A stretch of 64,000 nt of DNA, from positions 31,720 to 95,719 of the forward strand of contig JAUCBJ010004629.1 of NCBI GenBank assembly GCA_032718475.1, in the 5' to 3' direction. A program made the position numbers and the translations under genes. The stretch comes from Nemertoderma westbladi (Eukaryota; Xenacoelomorpha; Nemertodermatida; Nemertodermatidae). Position 1 is the stretch's first letter. Each line of letters opens with the position of its first letter. Below the pieces are notes generated by a model that was given only the letters and a program-made list of their open reading frames with translations, was not told the DNA's origin and did not search any database. This document shows, one piece after another, positions 11,687 to 23,000 of the stretch.

Positions 11687-13060
11687 TTAATGGAATGTTC
11701 CGAGAGAAATTAATGAAGTATTAATAGAATTTATACAGTAAATAGTATGGTAGCATTGTTTTTGAATTTCAGCAATGTGTCGCGATGTTGTTGCCTCAAA
11801 ACCCACTCTATCCCCGAATCCAAGCCCATACCATGAACGAAGGCCACCATGGAGGCAGAGCAAGCTTGACCGGAGAAGTGCGAATAGAAGACGCTGCCTT
11901 AGTCCCCACAACACACAAGTGAGGCCCCGTTCTCTCATTCATTGGTGTTTTAATACCAGGGCCTCCGCAATATGTTTTATGAGTATCTGGGCCTCATGGC
12001 ACCGGACCCCATCAGTGGTCCCAAAAAGGGGGGTGGAGGACATCCTCCAGTCCTCATACACTGTACAGTAATGTCACATTTTATAGTGGCAGCATTAGTC
12101 CAACAGTGACTCAGTAGAGCGGTTTGTTTGGGAGTAAGAGATGGCATCAGCATTGATCACTGCGACATCGAACGACGCCACAATTTGAGAAGTGCAACCC
12201 TGAGCTACCAAGTCAGCATGAACACCACCGACTGCAATCCTGGAGCTATTGTTGTGGTATTGTGATAATGTCACATTTTGCTCCACACTCGATGGTCCTA
12301 CCACAGAGGCCAAGAGGTCCCCAAATACCTCCCGGACTTCTTTGTGACTTTTCATAAACAGACCTCCCAACTTGCAGCTCAGTGCATAAGCGGAGGAGAA
12401 CTTGCCTCCAGACCCCTCACACATCCCTGGTAGACCAGGAGTGACCATGCAGTACCAGAGCGCAAGATTATCACCGAACTCCTCAGCACTGAGGTCTGTC
12501 CCATCGAGCACAGAAGGCTGTGCAGTCAACCATCCACTAGTCTTGTAATTTACTGTCCATCCCACTGTTCTCCGTCAGTTGGTGGGTAGGTTTCTATAGC
12601 GGCATCACGCACCTCGAGAAACCACATTTCGAGTAGTTCCCGTGACTCTGAGGGCCTGGTTCATGTGAACCAAATGATCAAGCACCTGTAGTGGTACAGT
12701 GGTACAACAGTTTGCAATCCCTCGTTGACCAGTGCCCTCCATGGATGCCTTCCTGCCTGGATTGCGTCGTAGTAGAGGGTCGCAGATACCAATTCCACCA
12801 TGAGGAGTGGGGAGAAGAACACAGTCATCCTTGGTCTGGTTAAGAGTGGTCCCAAAAAGGATGGGAATGAAAATACGGAGCAGGGCTGCCCAGATAGGTG
12901 TGAGGTCTTCATCGGTAATCAGAACAACCCGAAGAAGCCAATCCCACTCCACATGAACATACGGGATATATCGGTGTGTCTGGACTGTGGGGTGGGTAGA
13001 CTTCATAACTGCCGAGATTTAATGGATGTTCACCACCCATCCCTTCACCTTCTTCTCCAT
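11687..13060 (-). pseudogene. Non-LTR retrotransposon ORF2 3' region, copy B (broken)
   Basis: Counterpart of 3331-4560. Minus-strand frames at 13006-12605 carry an RT-distal block (LLPTPHGGIGICDPLLRRN), at 12565-12095 the degraded Cys knuckle and KLGGLFMKSHKEV block, and at 11938-11687 the final LLCLHGGLRSW block. Frameshifts and a stop separate them. The knuckle is more decayed than in copy A (CEGSGGKFSSAYALSC). Confidence 0.75.
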
Positions 13061-13604
13061 GAATGCTTTCCTGGTTGAAGGATCACCAATAAATCCCCCA
13101 AGGAACTGGTGTCCACCAACAATCTGGATACCCGTGTTCCCGAACCACTCCCACGCTTCCTCGTAACCAGGTAACCACTCGTAACCACTTTGCAGTTTTC
13201 TGTCAATTTATAATAATATTAATAATAATTATTATTAAATAATACACATGGTTACAATAAGAATGGATAGAATAATAACAAAGGAATTAGGAATTGTGCT
13301 GGTTATGGCAATGATCTAAGCACTATAAAACACTAGATCAGAAGATGAAAAAAATGTATATTTATATATGATGGACCAAGGTATAAATTAGTCCAGGCAT
13401 GTTTTACAGAATTTTGGTTGCATTAAATCGAGTACAGGTCATATAACCCTATTTGTAAAACTTTTTCACATCCACATTCCCAAAAACATACCTTCACTAT
13501 GACACTATTCAATAGTATCCAGTATGTTCAGTCATTGGATGGTATGGTGGTCATCTAGCAGACATCTGCTAGTGTGATGGATTCATCTATCTATTAAGGT
13601 TAAG

Positions 13605-14660
13605 AGAATCACTCTTACTACGATGGGCATGCTGCAATGCAGCTGCATTATATATATATATATTACATATATATTAAGAATGCTGTGCCGGCACAATGAA
13701 ATGGACATTGGCATTGACATTGACAAAATTGCGCCGCCACAACTGTCACCCACGACATTTGCTAGATCATCCTCATCTCCAATCCAGTTCTTGGGCCTTG
13801 AGACACCTTTGATGCATCTCAAGAAAGTCATGGGCCGTCCTCCATGCTTATTCGCTCCATGAGGTTACCAAAGCAAAAGATTATGCACTGGCGGTTGAGG
13901 TGGTTCCATTCAAGTGTCAAGCTAGGGGAGACCAATGGAACACCTCCAATGTTGTATAGTCTGATTGGAGATGTGTTCAATGTACTTGACACAATGAAAC
14001 CAGCGCAGCATTCTTGTGAAAGTGCCATGTAGAGATTTGGCATCCTCTGCAGTTAGAGCCCAGCATGGACTCCCATATAAGAGTTCTGGAAATATTACTG
14101 CCATATAATCGAACCTTAAGGTTCCGTTTTATTCTATGGGACTTCCAAATGTTGGACAGACTATTTAACACTGCCCATGCCTTGCCCTTATGCATCCAAA
14201 GGTCTTTACCTGACTTTATGATCCATGATCCCAAGTTGCAGAAGTCATCCACGTGCACAACTAAGCCGTCCTTAGATCCTATGCCCTTAAGATCAGACAT
14301 TTATTAAGGGCCGTCTAGGTTGACTGTCATGATTTTGGTCTTCTTGGAACTTACAAAAAAACCAACACTAGAAGCAACCTGCTCCAATGAGCAGATGAGC
14401 CTTTGGGATCCCTCTAGTGATTCTGACAGTTCTCCTAAGTCATCAGCAAAGTCTAGATCAGTAAGGTCCTTTGCTGGAATTCCTCTACTTCTTGTGTCAG
14501 TACTGGGTGTTACCATCGCCCTATCTTTATTCATCAGCAGTAGACACAAATGTGGTGGAACCATCGTATAGTGATCGAATAGCTTCAATAATTTCCTCAG
14601 GAATCCCATACGAATCACACTGTCTGTGAAGGTAAATTTATTCTAGACAGCAGTATAGAC
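13605..14660 (-). mobile_element. RTE-like retrotransposon fragment, copy B
   Basis: Counterpart of 5122-6170 but less deleted. Minus-strand frames include the LDFADDLGELSESLEGSQRL region of the reverse transcriptase catalytic core (14618-14304), the KVRLYGSNISR block (14300-13977) and the C-terminal LTAEDAKSLHGTFTRMLR block (14104-13922). Frames are disrupted, so it is inactive. The 3' end keeps the GCATGCTGCAATGCAGC signature at about 13626-13645. Confidence 0.8.
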
Positions 14661-15339
14661 ACCAGCTTCTTGAAGGTACATACACCAGGATGCTGCGTAG
14701 GGTTTATGGCATAAAATACAATGCTCACTTAACAAATTAGGAATTGTACAATCTCGGTAGTAACCGAGAATTGCCAAAGCCCAGCACCACCCTACAGTCA
14801 ATATGAATGAGTCTTACAGGCTATTTCCATCGTAGAACTGATCAGTCTGTGCAAGATCTTCTTCTGTGGTAGCCATTGACATTCCTGTTATGTCTGAAAG
14901 ACAATGGCGTAGATAATGCAGATTATGATAATCAGATACCACTACCATTTCTTTGGTAAAGTATGCTTACTTAAAATTAACATTATTATGTTAACAAACA
15001 AGCAGTTAATTTAAGTAGATAATATTTCTGGAACTCCTTGAGATAATTAATTTCCTTCAAAGCAATAAATTGTTTTTTATTTTAAAATATAACATTATTT
15101 TAACATATTCCATAGAAAATGCGTTAAACAATAAATTATTCTACATTATGCTCTTTTACATTATTTTCACTTCAAATTTAGCCATCTTAATTTAATTACA
15201 ATATTTAACCTATATATCATTAGCAAAATTTACATTGATCGGAACTAACTGGAATATAAATTATTAAACATATGTTATGTCTATAAAATTTTAGGATTCT
15301 AGAGCTTGTTTCAAAAATATAAACAAATATATACTATAA

Positions 15340-15720
15340 TCCACCTGCTGCATTGCAGGTACACATTGAGATGATATGCCAGCTTAACAAAAACATTTTG
15401 TCACCATCATGCAATCCACAATTGGCATGCTCCAATGCAGCGTGCATGAAGAATGCTATGCCGGCTTATGGACAAAATGTATATATCCCTTTTGAATTTC
15501 GAGAGATTATCCACAAGGTCAGCATCCTTTGAGAGGCTTTTCAAGAAAGTCATGGGCTGTCAACCTTGCTTATTATCTCCATGTGATTGCCAAAGCACAA
15601 GATTGTGCACAGGCTCGTCCTCACGGCGAAAGCAATCAAGGGCCATACTCCTAGTCATCTTTGTAGCTCTACTTCAAGGCCTTTTCATATTTAACCTAAT
15701 TTTCTCTGTACAATGTCATG
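15340..15720 (-). mobile_element. RTE-like retrotransposon 3'-end fragment, copy B
   Basis: Near-identical copy of 6781-7140, again on the minus strand. After it, copy B has about 240 extra bases (about 15790-16030) that contain a GTGCTTGTGCA/TGCACAAGCAC-type inverted repeat at about 15978-16010 and are absent from copy A. Confidence 0.65.
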
Positions 15721-16235
15721 GCTGATCATTGTAGTCAGTATTTATGATGTTAAGATATTTCACAGGGTTTAGAGAATAGAATACAATTATATTTGTTCTT
15801 TATTATATATTAGATTTATTTTACTTTATATTAGATCTTATTGCCTAAAATTTGCAGGAACATCAGTCTTGTAGCCCTTGTTATTCTTGTAGTCCTGTGA
15901 ATGCCAGGTAGCCACTGACATTCCTGAAAGGTTTGCTGAAGTTAGTGACTGTTTTCGATAACGGCAGAAGAAATGATGTGCTTGTGCAATGCACATTTGC
16001 ACAAGCACCTCATGCACATACACAATGTGCATGGCTAATAAGGATGTTTCTGTACCTGTACAACTGTATATCTATAAACTGTGAGGTGGAATCTTCAGTT
16101 AGGTGTTCGGCAACGAAACTACCCCCTAACCCTAGAGGTTTATCGCAAACTCTGTGTAGTGATTGGTCCCCTATTATATTAAAAAGCAGCTGGATGGGAT
16201 GAAGGAAGTCATCTTAGTTCCGTTCGCAGTTCACA

Positions 16236-16557
16236 AATATTTGACAATGAAAACACCACCTATTAAAAATAAATCGTATTCAATACAGTAGTAATTATTA
16301 TAAACAATTACAAAGGAGCTACTATATTAAACAAACCATAAGAGGAGTAAACATACTACGACAAACAACACCTTACAATGTAAATGACTTACATAATGAG
16401 AGGTATATCATAATTATAAAAAATTGTGAATGCAATGCGTTGTGTAGTGCTGATAATATAATTAAACTATGTCATTGATTCACTTGACTTTAATAATAAT
16501 TCATTGTCAGCTAAATATCCATATCTGTAGTTATATATGATTTTTATGTGATCAATA
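16236..16557 (-). other. Probable 3' UTR / flank of the beta-like receptor gene
   Basis: AT-rich DNA directly downstream (minus sense) of the TAA-terminated last exon. No canonical AATAAA is evident in minus sense within the first few hundred bases, so the transcript end cannot be placed. Confidence 0.35.
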
Positions 16558-17019
16558 TCAATTGCCTTCCAGTTTGTGTTTCTCTACAATGGTTGCCATC
16601 TGGTTGGTTTCGTAAATGTTCCAATAAACTAGGTTGAATAAGATAAACATGGAAGGAAATAATATTCTGGCAACCCTGTCGACTTTGGTGACTTTATCCC
16701 CTTTAGGAAGTTGGAAGCAGGCGTGGTTGTATAATCTTTTGCGCGGTTCTGTTGCGGTCTCTGGGACTGTGGTGCCTCGCCATTGGGCCCTTCGGGGCGA
16801 GAGGTAGCCCAAAGAGGGCGATCCGTGATTAGATGCGTTGTAGAGAGGTCGGCGAAGAGAACCAACACCTGAGGGGTGTCGTCGGGTACGCGGCGACGGA
16901 AGAGGTCGGATGTGTTCAGGGATGTCTACCCAAGAGTTTTCTTTCCGAGGAAGTGTTGGCGAATCGTTCACAGTGAAGGTCGACAGACGAATTGCAACGA
17001 GATCGTTATGGGAGAATGC
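16558..17019 (-). CDS. GABRB-like: Beta-like exon 9: cytoplasmic loop, M4, stop
   Basis: 462 bases including the stop. A long, Arg/Pro/Ser-rich loop (384 to about 497) with [10 protein letters not shown] and RRPL leads to M4 ([19 protein letters not shown]) and the tail [17 protein letters not shown]. The more GC-rich composition differs from flanking introns. Acceptor CCCTGCAG. Confidence 0.92.
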   Translation of the reverse strand, partial: AFSHNDLVAIRLSTFTVNDSPTLPRKENSWVDIPEHIRPLPSPRTRRHPSGVGSLRRPLYNASNHGSPSLGYLSPRRAQWRGTTVPETATEPRKRLYNHACFQLPKGDKVTKVDRVARILFPSMFILFNLVYWNIYETNQMATIVEKHKLEGN

Positions 17020-20000
17020 CTGCAGGGAAAATTTGAAAATACAGGAAACAATCAGGTCATCCATATTACCAATTATAATAGATAGAAATAGAAAAATATG
17101 TTAAATGTGGTAAAGGCAGACATAAAAAAATGTCATGATTCCCCCCTGACTCACATTCATGTACTCCCTGTCCTGTGCGATCTGTTTCCTTACAGTCTCA
17201 ATCTTAGCCTTCACTCTTGTCATATCATGGACCCGGACTTTCCACTGGTTGTAATTCACAATAGCGAACTCGATCAGTGCCGCAAAGACAAAGGCGAAAC
17301 TGGCCAGAAGATAAACGTCGATGGCTTTAACATAAGAGAATGGAGGTAAGGATGATCTTGCCTGACCAAAGATTGTACTCATTGTCAACACTGTAGTAAT
17401 TCCTAGAAATACAAAGTTTTTTCAGTACAAACATAGCACATTTCGTAAAGCTTATTGTAGCAATATAACTGTTGCCATATATATTGCTAGCTTTTATATA
17501 CTAGCTTCGTTTTTTATCAATAGATCTAATAAAAATTAAAATAGCATCACTTTATAGGAGCTGTAAAATAACTAATATGTCAAATGTCTACGAGCATTCC
17601 GTGTTTAATAATAATGAATGGGAGAATATTTTAGGCATGTTAGGCCAAGGAATACCTGTTCACCACCATGGGTGATCTTCCACAGTAAACCCTTCCACTG
17701 TGTTTCCCAAGTTGCCTTGGTTCCCATTCATCGACCAGTGAAGGATGAAAGCCAGGGTTGGGGTATGGCATTTAACCATATTACCACTGGGGAGTTTAGA
17801 CCATTAGCAGCACTGGCGGGTGGCCGATTTGGTCCCCCCCTGTATTTTTGTAATCATCCAATGAAATCCGACGAAATTTAGGGTGTAGGTGAAAAACTTA
17901 TTGAAGAACATTTTCAAATCCAAAAAAAATGAAAATTTCATAAGGAGAGTATAATAATTTTCATGAAAAATAGAAGTAGTCCCAGGACAAAATATAAAAT
18001 TCTTTGATATTCTAAAAATTCATAGTGTGGCATTGTTGGCTAGCGTTAGGTTAGTAGGTTTTTCACAACACTGAATCGAATGTGATTATATTGGATTTCC
18101 GAAAATTGAACTGGATGCTATTTTTCGTGCATTTAACCCTATTAGTACCGGGCTATAAAATGTTGTACAAATACCGGGGGGGGGGTCATATTGACCCCCC
18201 CCCCCCCCCCCCCCTCTAAAATCTACAAATATTTACGAAAACGTCTGATTTTTTGTTTGTACGTAGGTATCACTTGTCTGGATCCGACCGAAAAAAAAAT
18301 TTTCGAAAAAATGTACTGGGGTGGTTATATTGCAGCACCAAAATTACAAGTAGTGCACAATTTTCACCAAATTTGAAAGTTACATTTTCGGCTAATTATT
18401 TTTCAATACAGGTTTTCTGGGGTGCAAAATACATTGGAAAATATTAAAAAATGATATGATTACTATAAATGGCTGTTTAGTCCTCTCTGCGTAGGAAAAA
18501 AATGAAAAAACAAGTAACCAGCACTTTTCAGTTAGAACACAAAATTTTTAATTCACTTATACGATGCTATAAATTCACATTTTCAGGTTTTCGAGGGCGC
18601 TGATTCTAATGGAATACATTTCTAATGTGCCAGATCATTGCTACTTGTATTTTTGGCGTAATTTGGCAAATTTTGGTGCTAGCACCAAATTTCGTACCCA
18701 TCACCAAAAAGTACAAGTTAGCGATGTCCAGTGCTGTTTTTATTGATTCCATCGGATTCAGGACCCTCATAAACCCGTATAACGCAAGAAACAAGGTGAT
18801 ACTATCTACTTATCAATTTGCATATTTTCCAAAATTTGGTGCTGGCACAACAATTTTCACCCACCGGTGAAAAATACAAGTTTGAGAACTCTTATGAAAT
18901 TTTTACTGATTCCATTGAATTCAGAACCATCACAAACCCGTATAACGCAAGAAACAAGGTGACACAATCAATTGATATATTTGATGGTTTTCAAAATTTG
19001 GTGCTAGCACCACATTTTGCACCCACATCCGAAAAATACAAGTTTGCGATGTCTAGTTCGATAATTATATTTTCCATTGAATTCAGAACAGCCATAAACC
19101 TCTAAAACGCAAGAAATAAATTGTCACAAGCAATTTTATCTATTGAATGGATTTTCAAAATTTCGTGCTAGCACCAAAATTTGCACACAGCACCGAAAAA
19201 TACAAGTTTGATACGCTTGGTGCAACTCGTATATATTTCATCAAATCCAGAAACCCAAAAAACCCCAATTGCGTAAAAAACAAGTTTCAAACTTTCAATT
19301 TACAAAATTGACTTATTTCAAAATTTGGTGCTGGCACCAAAATTTGGTACCCGCCGAAAAATACAAGTTTGAAATTTCTAAATCAATTGATATGAATTCC
19401 ATCAAATTTCTAACACCAAAAAACCGGTGTAAATCAAAAATAGAGATGTTACAATTCATATTTAATGAAATGTAATTTTCAAAAAACGTCTCAAAAAAAG
19501 TGCCAAAAGTAGGGTTAAAAAATGGTGCTATAACTCGAAAAGTACCCAATATTTTTGAAAACGGTTTTCACTACTAGGAAGACAATAGATTTTTAGGAAA
19601 AGTCATAAAATTTCAGATTCCCAACTGCGTTTGTTTCAGAATTATAATAAAAAAACCATGGGAGGGGTCATATTGACCCCCCCCCCCGGGTTTAATAGGG
19701 TTAAGAAGTGGGCATGGCACTTCAAATTTTGAAAAATACGATATTCGCAACATGCCCCGAAGTTTTGATTTCAACGCCTCTATTGGTGTTCTGGACTGCT
19801 GAATCGATTGAGAGTAATATAGAAGCCTGAATACGTAGTTGTTCGTCACTTTTGAAGCACCAAAATTACAAAATATGATGTACCTCTAAGAATTGAGGCT
19901 TCTATATTACTTTCAATTGATTCAGCGGGCAAGAAAACCCATAAAAATGCGTTGAAATCAAAACTTTAGAGTATTTAACGAATATTGCAATTTTGAAAAT

Positions 20001-23000
20001 TTGAGGTGCCACGCCCTAATTTTGGTGCACCAAAAATTACGTACCACTACACTTCCATACTTATATCGAGTAGTAGAATGCTCCCGACGAATTAGAATCA
20101 ATAAAAAAATCCCCAACATAAATAATTACGAACTCAGAAATGACGTTGTAAAATTCGAAAATTTCAAAAAAATTCTGCTGGGGACCAAATTTTGAGATAG
20201 CACCCACATCGAAAAATAGAAATCTAATTGCAACGCCGCTTTTTGCAATGATGCGCCATGAAATTTAACTAATTCTCGTAAAAAATTAGGCAGGTACATA
20301 ATGTTGTTGCATAGATACAGAAATTAAAAAAGTTTAGAAAGTACTACTTTTTTAAAACTAGTTTAAAAAGTAATAATTATGGTAAATAGTTTCAGTATCA
20401 ATCAGGGTGAGTCGCCAAGGAGGCAGATACAACTTAAATGAATTACATTAAACGATATCAGGATGAAGCAACAAATAATTACAATTAATCCCTGTTCCAG
20501 TGAGCACTGTTTGAGCGTGGATCCGGAAGTCGCGTAATGGGAAGGAATGGGCCGTATTGAATAGTCTGTTTAGGATTTGGAAGTCCCATAGAATAAAAGG
20601 GAATCTCAAGGTTCGATTATTTAGGGCAGCAGTAGTACCAGTACTCCTATAAGGGAGTCCATGCTGTTCTCTAACTGCTGAGGACACCAAATCTCTTGGT
20701 GGCACTTATACAAGAATGCTAAGCCGGGTTCATTGTATCAAGTACAATGAACAGATCTCCAATCAGACTCTTTACAACTAACATTTGAGGTCTTTCATGA
20801 GTCCCCCTCGCTTGACACTTGAACGGAGCCGCCTCTGCTTTGTAGGACATTACTTTTGCCGTGAGTACCAGCTAGTGCACAATGGTGTCCTTTGGACGCT
20901 TCATGGAGTGAATAAGCATGGTTAACAGCCCATGGCTTTCTTGCAGATGCAAATAATCTACCAAATATCATGGGTGACAGGAATTTTTACAGGTATAACT
21001 CTGTCGAGAAGAGGCGCAGCAGTTTTAATAGCCAGAGGTAATGTTCACTGGGCAACACCACACTTAATAGCTGGCCACACTTTATAAATATATTCTTACA
21101 AACACTAAACAAACCGGCAACTTCCCTCCTATAATTCAGTAATAAAAGCATTTTATTTGAATAAAATACCTTTTATTATTGATTTCCCATATATTATAAA
21201 GGGAAAAGTTTTTAAAAGTCTTCAAAACTATTTTATTTTTAAGTAATTTTATGTTTATAAGCAACGCACCCAATGCTACTCGCGCAGAACTGGCTTCATG
21301 ATTGATCCAAAATGAGATCCAACTCAGCATAACAACGAGAATGCAAGGCATATAAGTCTGCAGAGAAAAGTATCCGATGTCACGTCGTAGATAGAAGACC
21401 AAGTATAGTCTAGTGTAGCTTCCAGTCTCAAATACTTGAACAGTCTAAACAAAACGGAAATTAATTAGTTGGGCCTAAGGTTATATTGTTTATTTACCGC
21501 CACTACTGCCATCGCAGAACTGATCAACATGTGTATGATGATCTTGTTGTATTTCAGCCGGCTGATTAGTGTTAACCATTGGTGATGGTCAGCCATTGAT
21601 AATTTTTTTTTTTTTTTTTTTAGTTAATTTAAATTTTTAGGCTCATTAAGCCAAGGAATACCTGTTCACCACCATGGGTGATCTTCCACAGTAAACCCTT
21701 CCACTCAAATTTTTTCATAATTTAAATAATAACAATTTAGATAAAAATAAATTTTTTTGGGAAAACTAGTTTTCGGAGTTTTAAATACGATCAAGCAGTG
21801 AGAAGAGGTGATTTTTCCTGATTCATCTACAAAACACACTGGAATTGGGGAGCTACATTGCTGACCCCGAAGTCAATATTTATCATCTTATGTATTAGAT
21901 TTCTGAAGCGCATTTTATTTCGCATTCGCGATATTGCTAGAAACAGTTTTACATCATTCAAAATTTCTTACTTGAGCGAAGTTGGGCATAGATGGCACAC
22001 AATTAATCATAACGCACAGTTTTAATCTTACTGACACGGTTTCAAAGTAATTAAAGAACTTTATAGACCCGGTTCACAATAATTTAGGAAACTTACTGAC
22101 CTTGTTCACGTATCGGTAAACAACCTGATACTGTGGAAGTTGTTGCCCAATCAACCCAGTGATAGCTCGTTCTTTCTTCCAGGCCAGCATCATGTCATTA
22201 TCTGAGTAACCATCTGGGAATAATTAGTAAGAAGCTCTGATTATAGTCCAGCAGCAGGCTGAGTACACGCCCCTCTCCATCCTATTCTATAACCCCATTA
22301 ACAAATTAAGTATTCCAGGAATAATCAAGGACCATATAGCTTCAACCTAAGAGTTGCATAACTGCATAACATTAAGTCTCGAGATTATTGTAATCTTGTT
22401 TTCAAATATTATAATTTATAATGAAATATACCGGATTATGGCTCGTGCAGTACTTTTACTGTATTTTATTGAATGGAATGTTCGTATGAATTACGAAAAA
22501 CAAAGAAACTCTAAAAATACAATAACAATAGTATAATAATTATAGTCGTGTTGAAATAAAACAGTTCTCAGTTTCGATTTTAAAATTTGCAATGTAGTGG
22601 CTGATCGCACATCATTGCGGCATGGTGGTGGTTTATTTACCATTATAACAGTGCAGTATTTTATACCAGTGTACAGTCGTACTGTAAAATATTATTTGAA
22701 TTTCCCTCCAAATAACATGGGTGATGGTGGGTTTTTACATTATTTTTATTCATTTATTAATATTTCGCTATACAATTCTACATCGGTTTATCTCAACTAA
22801 CAACTTTCAACTTGCAGACTGCAGTTCTGAACGTCGTGTGGAAACTTGTGCAACACCATCTTACAGGCTGCTGTTATGGTTATTCGTAGACCATAGGTTA
22901 TATTACCGTTACGATATATTCGCAGCAAGCGATTCTTTACCGTGACGTCACCAAGCTAGATTAAAATTGCAAATATATAAAGTTTAGCTTTTATTATTTT

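Larger units (their letters stand above)
8440..16235. repeat. Tandem segmental duplication, copy B
   Basis: Second copy of the block at 1791-7491, same orientation, offset about 8.5-8.8 kb. It includes the transporter ORF (10431-11504) and three retrotransposon remnants. Its right end is only about 320 bases from the stop codon of the beta-like receptor gene, so the duplication boundary lies close to that gene's 3' end. Confidence 0.9.

Noticed and set aside
18655-19470. Small ORFs within the 163-bp repeats, considered as a repeat protein
   Set aside because: Frames change between units and contain stops; conservation is at the DNA palindrome level.
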